A DNA stretch of 64,000 nt. It comes from Bombyx mori. Taxonomy: Eukaryota > Arthropoda > Insecta > Lepidoptera > Bombycidae. The translations under genes were made by a program, and so were the position numbers. The stretch is from NCBI RefSeq assembly GCF_030269925.1, contig NC_085108.1, forward strand, positions 4,340,001 to 4,404,000, given 5' to 3'. Position 1 is the stretch's first letter, and each line of letters opens with the position of its first letter. Below, piece by piece: positions 1 to 14,100 of this stretch. The notes under the pieces are model-generated. The model saw only the letters and a program-made list of their open reading frames with translations, ran no database searches and was not told the DNA's origin.

Positions 1-130
1 CGGCTTACTTGTATTACAGAGACTATCTATGTCTTCCAGGAAGTGAGACGGTCCTGGATGATGGATACAGTCGAGAGTTCCAGATCTTCGCTCCGATTGA
101 GTGGAGTGAGTTCCTCGGTTTTTACATAGT
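1..130. other. Unassigned sequence at left edge
   Basis: No gene, splice pattern or repeat that I recognise. Confidence 0.3.
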
Positions 131-179
131 AATAAAAACGGTTGATAGCCACCGTTAAGGAGCGAATCACAGCGTTGAA

Positions 180-345
180 CGCGTTGACTGGATTTTTGGT
201 GCAATAATTAGCGCCCTGATTGTTGCGCTGGGGGTCGTGGGTTCGATTCCCACAACGGGCCAACATTCGTGTGATGAACAAGTTTGTTTGCTTTTTGTCT
301 GGGTGTTTATTCTCTGTATATTATGTCAGTCTCTGGTGTCTATTA
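180..345 (+). mobile_element. Family E tRNA-derived SINE
   Basis: A tRNA-like B box, GTGGGTTCGATTCCCAC, is followed by ATTCGTGTGATGAACAAG and TTTGTCTGGGTGTTTAT, the same body as the minus-strand copies near 32.1, 35.5 and 41.5 kb. The A-box half is degraded. It is not a functional tRNA. Confidence 0.7.
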
Positions 346-649
346 CAAAGGGAATCCTTAATTGAGGCCGCACGACCGTGCGTGATTTGTTCCCATGTAT
401 ATATTTGATGAGAATGTTTTCGTACACTTTCGACCAACTGATATTTGGATACCTCGGCTAGTACCAGAAAATAGGGTGGTAATTGGATAAAGCCTGACTG
501 GCTCGGTGGATTCAAACAGATGCAGAGATCATAGCCCTATTCGTTGGTCCCGCCAGGTGGAGAACAATCTGGAAAAAGTGGTCTCCGAAGCTATTTGCAT
601 TAGTGATCGAGCTTTCTACATCATCACTGGTGTTGCGTAGAGTTTATGA

Positions 650-845
650 TACTTAGCAACCCACTGAGTTTCTCGCCGGATCTTCTCAGGGGGTCGCGTT
701 TCCGATCCGGTGGTAGATTCTGCGAAGCACTGCTCTTGCTAGGGTTCGTGTTAACAACACTCCGGTTTGAGCCCCGTGAGCTCATCTACACAGGTTAGGG
801 CGAAGCTGAAATAGCCTCTCAAGGCTATCACCAGAGGTAGGAAAA
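650..845 (-). mobile_element. Family B SINE fragment
   Basis: It carries CCCACTGAGTTTCTCGCCGG and the core GATCCGGTGGTAGATTCTGC on this strand, ending near a poly-A run. Confidence 0.75.
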
Positions 846-849
846 AAAA

Positions 850-1720
850 ACTTAGTATTGATGAGAACGATGTGACTTTGGCCCATTTTCAATACGTATG
901 GGCCTTATATGCATTTAGTACACCTACTTGAAATAATGGATTTACGATTTTAATAAATCACGATGACATTCAAAATGAGGACCATTCAAAGAAATAAAAA
1001 GCTGTGCATTTATAAAAATAATTTATTATCAAAAAAAAAACATTTGTATAAAAGTTACATCTAAAAATAAATAGCTCTACAAACGTACAGACCAAAATGT
1101 ATTAAATGTATTTGTATATCTTAACTTCATTAATTTATTTTTCTCCTAGAACTGTAAATCTGTGAGATCCAATTACTATTTAAAACTCATAGAGCTTTCA
1201 TTATGATATTAGCACTAAAAATCAAAATGACAATTCTAAGGCTTTCTAATTCTGAGGTCGAAATTTCATAAATGTGAAATAGAGTATATTGGATTGGGAA
1301 TGAATTGGTTTTTTCCATAGACAAACAGACAAACGTTCGAGCAGTAAGTGATCCTACTTCATTATCTGATGACTGACAGACACCACATCCAAAACATGGG
1401 TAATTTAAAAACCAGGGCAGATTTTATGATAAAATAAATGAAATTTTAACTGACCGCGTTTTCTGGGTCACTTAAACTGGAATAATATATTAATTAATTT
1501 AACTATTTACACAATACCACAAGTTTTGCTTGCTTTTATTTACACTTTAAAAAATTCAAGAAGAGATAACTATCACGTCATGCTTTGTTAGAAATAGACA
1601 AGCCCGATGTAACGACCCATTCGAGCTGGGGTTTAGACTTATTTTTGTTTGAATTAAATTTTATTTACTTCGTCAAAATTACTTGGTCGTAATTATTTAT
1701 TTAATCTATATAGAACAATT
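850..1720. other. AT-rich intergenic sequence
   Basis: No coding frame or clear repeat seen; scattered homopolymers only. Confidence 0.5.
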
Positions 1721-1721
1721 T

Positions 1722-2250
1722 CGTTTGCTTGCTCTAAGTAACTTGCTTGCTCTAAACTGCTTGCTTATTTAAATAGCTTGTTGGATTTAAAGAGCTTGCT
1801 TGATTTAAATTGCTTGCTTATTTAAGTTGTTTGCCTATTTAAATAGCTTGTTGGATTTAAAGAGCTTGCTTGATTTAAATTGCTTGCTTATTTAAGTTGT
1901 TTGCCTATTTAAATAGCTTGTTGGATTTAAAGAGCTTGCTTGATTTAAATTGCTTGCTTATTTAAGTTGTTTGCCTATTTAAATAGCTTGTTGGATTTAA
2001 AGAGCTTGCTTGATTTAAATTGCTTGCTTATTTAAATTGTTTGCTTATTTAAATAGCTTGTTGGATTTAAAGAGCTTGCTTGATATAAATTGCTTGCTTA
2101 TTTAAGTTGTTTGCTTATTTAAATAGCTTGCTTAATTTAAATAGCTTGTTTGATTTAAATTGCTTGCTTATTTAAATTGCTTGCTTGATCAAAATTGCTT
2201 GCTTGATTTAAATTAATTGCTTGCTTTATCTAAATTTCTTGTTTGTTCTA
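1722..2250. repeat. 70-bp tandem array built from TTGCTTGC/TTTAAA sub-repeats
   Basis: The block starting AAATAGCTTGTTGGATTTAA recurs at 1771, 1841, 1911, 1981 and 2051, exactly 70 bp apart, with a degenerate unit from 2121. Each unit is itself four versions of a 16-18-bp motif (GCTTGCTTRATTTAAAT). Flanks 1722-1770 and 2121-2250 hold older, irregular sub-repeats. Confidence 0.95.
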
Positions 2251-3140
2251 TATCGTTTTTGCTATAGTATACCTAACTTGATCCTTTGCTTTGTGCACAT
2301 CAAAATAATGTAATCCTTTCACTAATTTTCAATTTGACTTTATGAATTTAATAAAATAAAAAACCCAACATCATTTTTACGTTTGTAGCTGTAAAAATGA
2401 TTTATTAAAATTAAATAACTTATGTACATTGACAATATACATATTTTGTATGTACCCTGTATTTTTTAACAAACTGTTAGCGCCCCACTGCTGGGCCAAC
2501 CTGATCCCACTATATTCATTCAGGACTTTTAAAAGGTATGGTCCTTTAACATAAACAACAAAGATTCTCATTTAAGACATTCATTCATAATTTCATTAAC
2601 TGTGAATAAATAAAAATCGGTAGATTATTTTTTTTTGTTTTTGTTTTAGGCGAGCACTTTGTGTTTATTAAATTTGCCACTTCTATTAATTTTAATAAAC
2701 TGCAATTTTTAATGTTACCAGATTATGGAGCGAATTTTCCTAAATATCCTCGGGATATGATTACCTTTGTTTTATTATTTTTTTCATAATTTTTGTCACA
2801 GTATAATTAAACTGGGAGATTCCCCTACTCCATGCTACTTGCTGCTTGCTCTAAACCGACTTTTCAAAAAGCATCACTAGAATGCTCAATATGCTCAAAT
2901 ATCAAAATTAACTATTTCATTAAGAAAAATTAAATGGTTTTCTTCACTACAGTCTGTATAAGTTGTAGTTAGTGGCTGATTTGAATCTTGAGATCAAATA
3001 AGGAGCTGTCAGTGGACCCTATGGGGGCCTACACGTCTCACTATCTGATGTGATGAACCTCGGTCGAAGGGTAGGACAGCTGCTGACGGCCTTTATGTAA
3101 TGATGTCCATGGGCCCCTCTAACCAGTTAACGTTAGATCG
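2251..3140. other. Intergenic sequence downstream of the protease gene
   Basis: Mostly AT-rich. Nothing coding found. The last hundred bases before 3143 should hold the protease 3' UTR. Confidence 0.4.
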
Positions 3141-3142
3141 AG

Positions 3143-3322
3143 CTACGTATTGATGAGTTTATCGATCCAGGGAACGAATTTCTGTATGTTAGTGTAGACT
3201 CCGGGCAGGTGCTCCCGGCCGCAGCCGATGCCCCAGGACACGAGGCCGATGAGGGTGCTTCGCCCCTCGTACTTCATAGTCAGTGGCCCCCCGCTGTCGC
3301 CCTGACAGGAGTCTCGGCCTCC
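3143..3322 (-). CDS. Protease exon 8 (active-site Ser and C-terminus)
   Basis: Acceptor TATTCATAG, then [14 protein letters not shown] with Asp459 and Ser465. It continues through [19 protein letters not shown] and [11 protein letters not shown] and ends at TAG (3143-3145). The SWG and GVYT signatures and the closing amphipathic helix are intact, so the enzyme is predicted active. The 3' UTR lies below 3143; I could not place a poly-A site. Confidence 0.96.
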   Translation of the reverse strand, partial: GGRDSCQGDSGGPLTMKYEGRSTLIGLVSWGIGCGREHLPGVYTNIQKFVPWIDKLINT

Positions 3323-6300
3323 CTATGAATAAAAAAAAATTGTGTTCGTTTTGGTTGTATTATTTGTTCACTAGACTATGGATCAGGGTTCGACTCAGTC
3401 AATGTCTGTGTTAACGATATTTCTCAGTATCAGGAAAGGATCCTCCTCTTTATGTCAATAATCCTCAACGCTTTGTTTCGTGGTCTCATCTAATAATATT
3501 CTCCTGGATTATCCTGCGCCAGAGAGAGAGAAAGAGAGAGTAGAGTGTATCTGGTTCGACCAGCGCATTGGTATGCGCAGGAAAGCGATAAGGCATTCTT
3601 TTTTATATCTTCACCACATGTTATAAATATATCAGAACAAAGGACAATTTACAAGTTATTAATAATTGATGTGATTCTGTACCGAAAACAAATACTGCTC
3701 ATATCAGATGCCACTCTCAGGGAAATGTTTGAAGTCACGAGCTGAAATTATGTTTATCTTATACTTTGGTGGTAGGGGTCTTGTGAGTCCGCACGGGTAG
3801 GTACCATCTATTTCTGCCGTGAAGCAGTAATGCGTTTCGGTTTGAAGAGCGGGGCAGCCGTTGTAACTATACTGAGACTTAGAACTCATATCTCTAGGTA
3901 AGTGCCGGTATTAACGTTGTTCATGTCCATCTAATAAATGACAAAACGAGCCAAGTTTCAAAATTGGTCCACCGAACAATTCCATTTTCATTATTTTTTT
4001 TTTTTTTTATTCCTTAGAAGCGTGGACGAGCTCACAGACCACTTGAGTTAAGTGGTTACTGAAGCTCATAGACATCTACGATATAAATGCGCCACCCACC
4101 TTGAGATATAAGTTCGAAGGTCTCAGTATAGTTACAACGGCTGCCCCGCCCTTCGCTCGGTGGAAGAACTAGTCGTCGTCTTAATGGCCATTAAAACAGA
4201 TATTTAAAGAAGTCTGCTCCTATCTAGCTGTCGTATTAATGTTGCTTCGCTCCGTCGTGTTGTCAGCTTTCAGTACATTGTCAGGGCTCACCTCCTTGTA
4301 GCCGGCGCACAGGAACACGTCGTGGATGGTCTCCCGGCGGCCGGCCGCGCGGAACCAGCGCTGGCAACGCTCGTTGGGGATCACCTCCACATCCACCTCC
4401 TGAAGAGACCAGTCAGCCGAATTAAGTTGAGGGGGTAGCGGGGAGTAGGCATGAAATGGACCGATTTAATGAAGTCTGCTGCCGTTAAGTGAATGCAGTA
4501 TGGTGCCCTCGAACATATAGAAATAGAAGGACATTGCATCTTAATTTAGGACAGTTAATTTAAGTCAGGAAGGGGGGGGGGAGGTCTCTCATGCAATGAA
4601 CCGATTTAATGAAGTCTGCAGTAGGAGGTCGTTTAAATGAATGCAGCAGTGTGCCCTCGAATGTATGGAAATAGAGGGACATTGCAACTTAATTTAGGAT
4701 AGTTATTTTAAATCAGGAAGGGGGGGAGGTCTCTCTTGCAATGGACCGATTTAATGAAGTCTGTAGTAGGATGTCCTTCACATTATAGATGCATCAGGTC
4801 TGACCACCTTACTTTACAAGACGATCTCGATCGTTCTGTCTAAATTGTAAACGACTATGAAGTCAGATTAAGGGTTGTAATTATTTCATGGCAAAAAAAC
4901 CCGAGCTATCTCAATTTAAGCTCTGATAAGCTTAAAGCTTAAAGATCCCTTTTTATTGCGCAGGTGAACGAGCTGATGGCGCGCTTGATTTACAATAGTT
5001 ACCCATAGACATCACAACCGAAGTATCTTTTTTATATTGCCGTATAGGCAGACGAGCATACAGCCCACCTGATGGTAAGTGGTTAGCTTCACTCATGGAC
5101 ATCAGCAATGCCAGGGGCAGAGCCAAGCCGCTGCCTACCGTTTAAGACTCTCCACAAGCCTCGTTTGAAGCAGGATCTGTCCTAAAGCGTATCCCACCCT
5201 CTAAAATGATACGTGACTATTTGAAGATTCTCTTACAAGTGAATTCCAGTTGCTCATTGCAGTACGCCGGTACATTACTCAGAGAATGTTGTTGTCCAGA
5301 ATCTTTTAGTCACCTTGCGACACTAACGGAAAGAGATGGGTGTGCCAACACCACAGAGCTAGAAATTAACTGAATTGTAATTATTAAATCCCAAGATCAG
5401 TGGTACCTGTAGAATGGAAGGCACGGTGCTCTGACCGTGTCTGGTCCGGCCCCAGCCCGCCACTGTCGCCATCTTACCAGCGAGCTTCATCTGCTTTTGT
5501 GGCAGGCACACCTGAAATGTATTCAAATCATCTTTCTTTGAGGACGTTGCGATAAGGCTTTGTGGATTCTTGTATTTTATCTGGCAAAAATGACATGAAA
5601 GATCATGCTCAGTCAAGGTTTCATGTACTGCCGCCTCAAAGATGCCAGGTGGTAGCCTTAATTGCCTTACCCTCTGTGGGTATTTGGTACTTTTCAGATA
5701 AATTGTTACTCCTGTGCAGGATTGGAGCACTGGTACAATCTTTTCTTTTGACGCGAGTACACAGGGCGCCTTATCTTATAAGTATTAGATTCCGAACTTT
5801 GGCATTATTATTTATTAGACAGGAGGATGAGCTCCACAGCTCATCTGATGTTAATTGGATGGCTCACGTCAATGATGAAATGGCACCGCCTATCTTGAGA
5901 CATGACTTCGAAGTTTCAGTTTTACATATATAGTCTGAAATTTTTTCTATTCTCCATTTTTAATAATACCCATTTATATAATAGTTTAAATATATACACA
6001 GCGCTTTCTATTAATGGAATAGCATCATCATCATTTAATGCCAACTTTTTTTTTTTTTTTTTTTATTGCATAGATTGGTGGACGAGCTCACAGCCCACCT
6101 GGTGTTAAGTGGTTACTGGATCCCATAGATATCCACAACGTAAATGCGCTACCCACCTTGAGATATAAGTTCTGAGATCTCGAGTATAACGGCTGCTCCA
6201 CCCTTCAAACCGAAACGCATTACTGCTTCACGGTAGAAATAGGCAGGGTGGTGGTACCTACCCGTGCGGACTCACAAGAGGTCCTAGCACCAGTAATTAC

Positions 6301-7967
6301 GCAAATTATAATTTTGCGGGTTTGATTTTTATAACACGATGTTATTCCTTCACCGTGGAAGTCAATCGTGAACATACATAGCTCTTGAGTTTGTTTGCGA
6401 AAAACGAAGCTGAGATTTCATATTGGTCATGTCTCCTCTCACCGGCAGAATATGCTGTTTGAATACAACTCCTCGGTCCAGCTGTACTAGTGCCACGTCG
6501 TTCCTGAAGTCTGCTGGCTCGTAAGACGGGTGCACCTCCTTCCTCTGCACCGAGAACTCCTCGTGGGAGTACCTCTCGCCCGCATCACGCACGTCCCATT
6601 CGCCGAGACGAACTCTTAGTTGAGAGTTTGGAGTTCTGGAGAGAGAGAGAGTACAGTAAACACGAAACTGATTAGGATATAAATACACTTTTTATTAGCT
6701 TCAGACGTATGTATGTATGTTTTTTTTTATTGCTTAGATGGGTGGACGAGCTCACAGCCCACCTGGTGTTAAGTGGTTACTGGAGCCCATGGACATCTAC
6801 AACGTAAATGCGCCACCCATCTTGAGATATAAGTTCTAAGATCTCAGTATAGTTACAACGGCTGTCCAACCCTTCAAACCGAAACGCATTACTGCTTCAC
6901 GGCAGAAATAGGCAGGGCGGTGGTACCTACCCGCGCGGGCTCACAAGAGGTCCTACCACCAGTAAAAACCAGTATGTGTTTGTAACAGAATTTTTTAACA
7001 TGAATTTGACCCCCCTTCAAAATGTCGGATTAACTCGAAAGGCACACTTATTAAGGACAGTTCAATATTTAAAAAATATATTGAAAAAATTGAAATCCAA
7101 CTCAAAAGTGCTTTTCAGGATATTATCAAAATAACACTTCTACTTATGTCTGTTCATAAAATATTTATAACTACTTATACCAAGCACCCCACGCTTATTT
7201 ACAATAAAATCATTTTTTCTTACATTATTTTTAATTCAAAATTATTAAAATTTATTTTTTATTTTTTAGTTGGATTTTCTATAAAAGCGTATTTTGTTAG
7301 TTTTTAAACTATTATTTATTTATTTGTTTATTTATTTAGTTACACTAGCAAGTGAACAATAAAAACATTGAATAAGTACATGACAAATGTCACCTCAATT
7401 ACAGGTGTAAGTTGACAACATCGATATAGAGAAGTATGGTCAATTGAACAAAAATACAATAAATAATTTTAAGAAATATGAAATCCAGAATAATATTTTT
7501 TCACTAAGTAGCAAAAATTTTTATATTTATACTGCTTAGAAAAAAGAATATTTATACATTTAAGTAAAACTAGGCTACATATTTTGATTAATTAAGATTA
7601 GGTTATATTCAGTAGGGAAATTATGTTTAATTCAATTTTTATTTTATTATTAATTATTTAATTAATTTTAAAAACGATATTTTGAAAGTAGAATTACAGA
7701 CAACGCGTCTTGCTTTAAAGATCAACAGTAAAAGCGTACTCACGTAGCAACGCAGTGGGCGGCCGTCACCACCCATCGATCAGATATCAAGGCTCCACCG
7801 CAGGCCAGCTTCTTGCTCAGAAAACCTGACTTGATCAGGGCAGCCTGCCACGGATGGGAGCCGAAGCCGGTGGAATGACCCCCAACGATACGGTTCGAAC
7901 GGGTGAAATGCTCTCCGCAACCTGTAAACCACGTATATGTTATTTAACTACTGTTCTTTGGTTAAAT

Positions 7968-8016
<49 letters not shown>

Positions 8017-8153
8017 GGGAGAGAGAGGAAGAGAGAGGGAGAGAGAGAGGGAGAAAGAGGGAGAGAGAGGGAGAGAGAGGGAGAGAGAGGAAGAGAGAGG
8101 GAGAGAGAGAGGGAGAAAGAGGGAGAGAGAGGGAGAGAGAGGGAGAGAGAGGA

Positions 8154-8184
<31 letters not shown>

Positions 8185-11100
8185 GAGAGAGAGAGAAATA
8201 ATACACTTTATTGCACACCAAAACATAATTTACATTCAAAGAACAGTCAAAAAGCAGATACATTTATACAATAGGCGGTCTTATAGCTAAAAGGGATCTC
8301 TTCCAGACAACCGTTTAATTTATAGAAATTCTGGAAAATATAAAAATATAGCAGGTATGTTGCGGTGTACTATAGACAATATATTATTATAGAAAATATA
8401 TACATACAATAAACATAATATATATACCGTTTACATATAATATGAAATGTTTAACTAACTGATTTATATACCAATATACATACTTACATACATTACATAC
8501 TAATATACTTATTTACTTAAATAAATATTAAAATCTTAGTGACGTCAAGCAACTTCGTCTCATTTTAAGTGGACACTAATACTCTCCGCGTACAGCGATA
8601 CCTAACGGTAGTATCCTTCCGATAATTCGTGTTCATACCACATACGAATTATATTGGGGAGACAAGTAAATAAACAGTTTTTTTTGTTATGTTGTATCTT
8701 GAGAATGTATACGCGTGTACTTTGTTGTATGTTACTCTGTTGTTTATTGTTAATCAAAGGGAGTATGTTGTGGAAACTTACCTTCTCAATGATATTTTAT
8801 ATGTAAAAAGAAGCAGATATGTTTCAAGCGCACGTCAAGTGAAGACTCGAAAACAGGCCAATTGGGAAGTTTCGTCTTTAGTCGCGTCTAAACATATGCA
8901 ATAATAATATAACAAGTGCAATCGTTCCAATTATAGCTATCTTTTTTAATCACGCGCTTATCCCATCTTTTGTACTTTTCATTAATGCTACTTGTCAACA
9001 TGTGTGTGCACTATATCGGTAGGTATGTAGATATATATGGCGCGGTCAGATTTGAAGAGTCAGTTACAATGAAGATAACATGAGTCGACTATTATCAAAG
9101 CCGGCAATGTGACTTTCGGACAATTATTGGTAAATCAGAAAAACGAATTATTGACTTTGTATTCCATTGGCAGTCACAAAACTCTTCTGAACGACATCTT
9201 AGATAAATAACAGGTTAAGTATTAACCTTTATTTAATGCAGGTTTTGAACCGTATTCTTTGAAGGAGACGATTATATTCAAATCAATCTGTATTGACATA
9301 TCAATAACATTTTTTTGTCCAAATGCACAGATTGCCACCTTTGATAATAGACGACTCACATATCTGTTGTATAAAAAATCATTGTATCTTCTACAGTCAA
9401 CGGTGCGGGAAAATAAACGCTAATAAATTACAATATTTACATTACACGTCACACGTAATTGTTGTTACATCATACAATGATACTTTGTACAGGTTCAATG
9501 AATGCCCTTTTGAATGATTTCCTTTGTCATACTTCATTCGAAGGAGACCGAAACATGCATTGATCAGTTTTAAAATACATAATATAACATATTAAAAATA
9601 TTTTTACGGTTTATTCTGGCGTTTCTATGGACATGGTCCCGGATTATTGATCACGAAAACAGTAAAGTATGCGTAAAGTCGAATATAATTTAATGGTAAT
9701 AAAAAAAATGTAAAAGTGATTTTATTTAGGTCTATAAATCACGAAAACTGAAGAAAAATATTAGCATATACTATTGTTTTGTTCAGTTAAAATTTACTTA
9801 CCGTTTTATTAAAATATACAATGTAATTTAAGAACAACTATAGATAATAAATACGGCCCACTTGATATCCAGGGCCTACGGAAACCCGATACGGGATACA
9901 TGAGGTCGAAACCTCAATTTTGCAGTAGGCTGCGGCTTAGCTCTGCTCCTGGCATTGCTGAAGTCCATGGGCGACGGTAACCACTTACCATCAGGTGGGC
10001 CGTACGCTCGTCTGCCTACAAAGGCTAAAAAAATAAAAAAAAAACCCACTAGAAATCTATCTACCCCACACTTGAAACCGGAAACCATGATGGAGGCCGC
10101 AGAAATAAGCAGACAGAATGTCTACCCACTTGTAATACACCCTGGTGGTAGGACTTTATGAGTCCGCATGGGTAGGTACCACCACCCTGCCTATTTCTGC
10201 CGTGAAGCAGTAATGCGATTCGGTTTGAAGAGTGGGGCAGCCGTTGTAACTATACTGAGACCTTAGAACTTATATCTCAAGGTGGGTGGCGCATTTACGT
10301 TCTAGATGTCTATGGGCTCCAATAACAACCAAACACCAGGTGGGCTGTGACCTCGTCCACCCAGCTAAGCAATAAAATAATAAAAAGCTTATCCGAATAT
10401 TGTAACCCACAGTCGACTCTTACTTAAAACAAAGTAGAGATATATTGTATGTTAAACATTCCGGAAGCATGTGCTGTACAAAGTGAAAAGGTGCGTGATG
10501 ATTATGTTATAACAGTGCAATGCATAGCTTGAAGTGCTTAATAAGTAATGGAACGAGAATTGAAACGATAATCAACACTTGTTTGGTAACGACTAATACA
10601 TCTTAATATAAATTATTAATCAAACCCGCAAAATTATAATTTGCGTAATCACTGGTGGTAGGACCTCTTGTGAGTCCTCACGGATAGGTACCACCACCCC
10701 GCCTATTTCTGACGTGTAGCAGTAATGCGTTTCGGTTTGAAGGGCGGGGTAGGCGTTGTAACTATACTGAGACCTTAGAACTTATATCTTAAGGTGGGTG
10801 GCGCATTTAGATTGTAGATGTCTATGGGCTCCAGTAACCACTTAACACCAGGTGGGCTGTGAACTCGTCTAGCCGTCTAAGCAATAAAAAAAAGGAAAAT
10901 TTAAACGAAAATTGGGTATTATATGTCTTTTAAATGTTTATTATAAGATGCATTTATTGCTGTAATAATTTTTAAGCTTATGCGGGTATCTGCATAGCGA
11001 ATAGTTCAATTTGTCTAGTCATTAACAAATATTTCAAATATATTGAGTTTCCGATTGCCAAGTTGCAAGTCAGCTGTTGCAAGTAGGGCACAATCATGGA

Positions 11101-14100
11101 TAAATTGAAGACTAGGATGGTAGTAGAATAATAGGTCTACCCTTTTTCTGGTGCATTCATTGGTGTTACCATGTAAAGCCCATAGTTAGCCTGCCCTTAA
11201 ATGTTCACGGTTATGATATTTTAAATATTTTTTTTCTTTTACAGCTCTTAATACTTAATACAGTATATGGTAAAAATAAAGAACATTAGCAACACGCTAC
11301 ATATCAAATTCATTTAAAACAGATGTGATCATCATCAAAACCCAAGTTCCATCACCGATACAAGCGTAAAGAAAGAAACCACCCAGAAACAAAAACCGGT
11401 TATCACAAATCTCACCCGGCTGACTCGAACCCGGCTGGTTGCCGTTCGTGTAAACTTGCACATAATCATCATCACCGTTGTGTGTTGGTGTGTAGAAGGG
11501 CTTCGAAGTGGTGACCTCGTTGTAAGTAGGCTTAACGTGAAAATAGTGTGTGTGCCAGTCCGGTTTCGTGACCGGTTTCGGCCTCGTCGGCTTCGGGCGA
11601 TCTTGCTCCGGATAAACTACAACCGGTTCGTCGAATTGGTTCGTGTTTGTGTGGTAATCGTAGTTCTCGTGTGGGAATGAACCGATTAGTTCTATGAGGT
11701 CACCTGTTTTAAATTTCCACGTTGGTTTTACTGTGATAAACATATGTGGGGAAAAAATACATGTGCGCAATTCACACGTGGTAGAAGTGAAACCTTCAAA
11801 AATTAAAATACAATTATCCTAAATGTCTAAGTATATGTAAAATTTTGTCATTAGTAAATAATTGTAAATCATCTTTTATAGTATGAGGTAGCGCCCTCTG
11901 TGGATTAATATTTTAACTTCACGTATAATCCTAAATTGAAATTCACTACAAGAAGTTTCATACACACGTTATTATTAAAAAATCTCATAGATGGCGCTGT
12001 ATTAAAAAAAACTCTATGGACTTCTTTTTTCGTTTCATCGAGTTTGAAATCACAACGATTCTAAAGAAGTTTTACTTCAAAAGCCCTTCCATCTAACATA
12101 GATTCAGCGTAGATACATTATTATCTACTTAATCTAAAGTACAAATGTGGATGGCTAGGTTACCTAGGCATTCGTGTGTGATTAATGTCTATGAGCTTCT
12201 CAGGTGGTTAGTTCGTCCATCCTTCTAGCCCAAGGAAAGCTTGAGCGCAATTCACGTGCAGTTGAAGTTTTAACCTTCAGAGGTATTCTATCTCGTTCTC
12301 TCGCAAGCAAAATCTTATGTTTGTCTCTTTTTACAGTCGCTATTTCGTTTCATTGTGTTACAAGTAGCAGTTTTGCTAAAGGAATTTTCAATCCAAAAAT
12401 TTTTGGACGACAGCTAAAGAATAATAATGTCATAAGTATCTATATGATATCCACAGACGATTCTCGAATCCAAAACCGAAATAAAGGCATAGGCATAATA
12501 ATATTTGTTATTATTATTTAGGTATATATTTGAGATTTTATTTATGTTTCATTTGACGAACACAGAATAGTAGCGGTTAGTATTGACTTGGTTGTGTCCC
12601 TAGCATCCACGCATTGCATTGCTGACGTCCATGGGCGACGGTAACCACTCACTAATAGGTGAGCCGTATACTCATTAGGAACCTACTGAAACTGGAACTG
12701 ATTTTTCCACTATGCACTTTCTCATGTACTGAACTAATAATAAGCTACGATTTAAATTATAAAGCTGAAAAATAAACTAGAAAATTGTAACAAAAAATGA
12801 TTTAATGCTACCAACAAGACTTTGACGGTATCGATATTTGTAAATATTAAATTACACTTAACACCAGGTGGGCTGTGAGCTCGTCCACCGATCTAAGCAA
12901 TAAAAAAAATAAAAAAATAAAATTGCGATTTATCTCGGGTTTTTATTACCACTTTCGTGGTCACATACTTGGTTCTTGTATTTATCAGTTTACATTCTCT
13001 ACAATAATTGACTTAAGCTTTTGTAACGGCTTATTCGGGCTACGTAATGCGGATCGGTTCGAAAGCTAAACCGGCTTTTAAATTGTAAGATCAAGTTAAA
13101 AAGTAATAATTTAAATTTTTTTTAACCAATTTCACAAACATACAAAATATTCAAATACCAAGCGGTAATAATTATGGTAACGTTAAATTTCTCAAGGAAA
13201 ACAAGTGCAGTTACGTACGCAGCCGGATGTATAAGATTAATGGACGGTGCTACGCGAGAAAGGAGCAAGCAACCAGCTTTTTGTTACGAGCAGATTCGGT
13301 TTGAAATACTTATAGAGCATGAATAAGCAGTCGGTAATAGTACTCACGGAAGGTGTGTTGTGAGAAGGTAATATATTTACCGTAGAGTGTGTACATGATA
13401 ATATATGAAATTCTCCAATTATGACAATATTATTGATACTAGAGGTCCCGCAGTAGTCGAAATTCGACTATAAGTATTGTAAGTTTGTACACTATTATGA
13501 TTATATTTTATACTTCTATAATCACAAATTTCGCCAAGACTACACTATAAAAAATAATAACAAAGGCAAACAATATTTAATCTATTCTCAATTTGACAAC
13601 AGACGCCAAGAACAAAAGTTTGACAATAAATAGTATGCATGCGTGTGTGCGTCAAATACATGGTATGTAGTGTGTGTAATGTTCTCTTTATTGATTTAAT
13701 GTATCTTTTACGCATTATTTAAACAAATATTAGCATTGTGCTCTTCTTCTCTATATTCTCTATAAGTGTGGAAAATTTCATACTCCTCCGTCCACGCAAT
13801 TTTCGTAAAAAGGGATACAAAGTTTTTGCTTCACGTATTAATATAATAGATCTTACAGCATACAAAAATGAGATTTTAGAATTTTGTTGTAATGTGATAT
13901 AGGTACTTGTTGTTGTTGTTGTTTTTTGGAAATTTATTTTATTACGATTTTGTACACTTTCTACTCATGTGTAATGGATTTTTTTTAATGTACTACGTAT
14001 GAATGTTTTTGTCTATTTGATATGCCAAATAAATAAATATAAAAATATCTGTGGCTACATTTTCTAATACCATTCATAGTGATACTATTGGTATTGTTCC

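Noticed and set aside
7854..8263. Long Arg/Glu-rich and Ser/Leu-rich reading frames on both strands
   Set aside because: They are six-frame readings of a GA microsatellite without stop codons; no splice or start context.
12204..12521. 105-codon frame with a hydrophobic stretch
   Set aside because: Low-complexity composition, no family features, lies in a protease intron.
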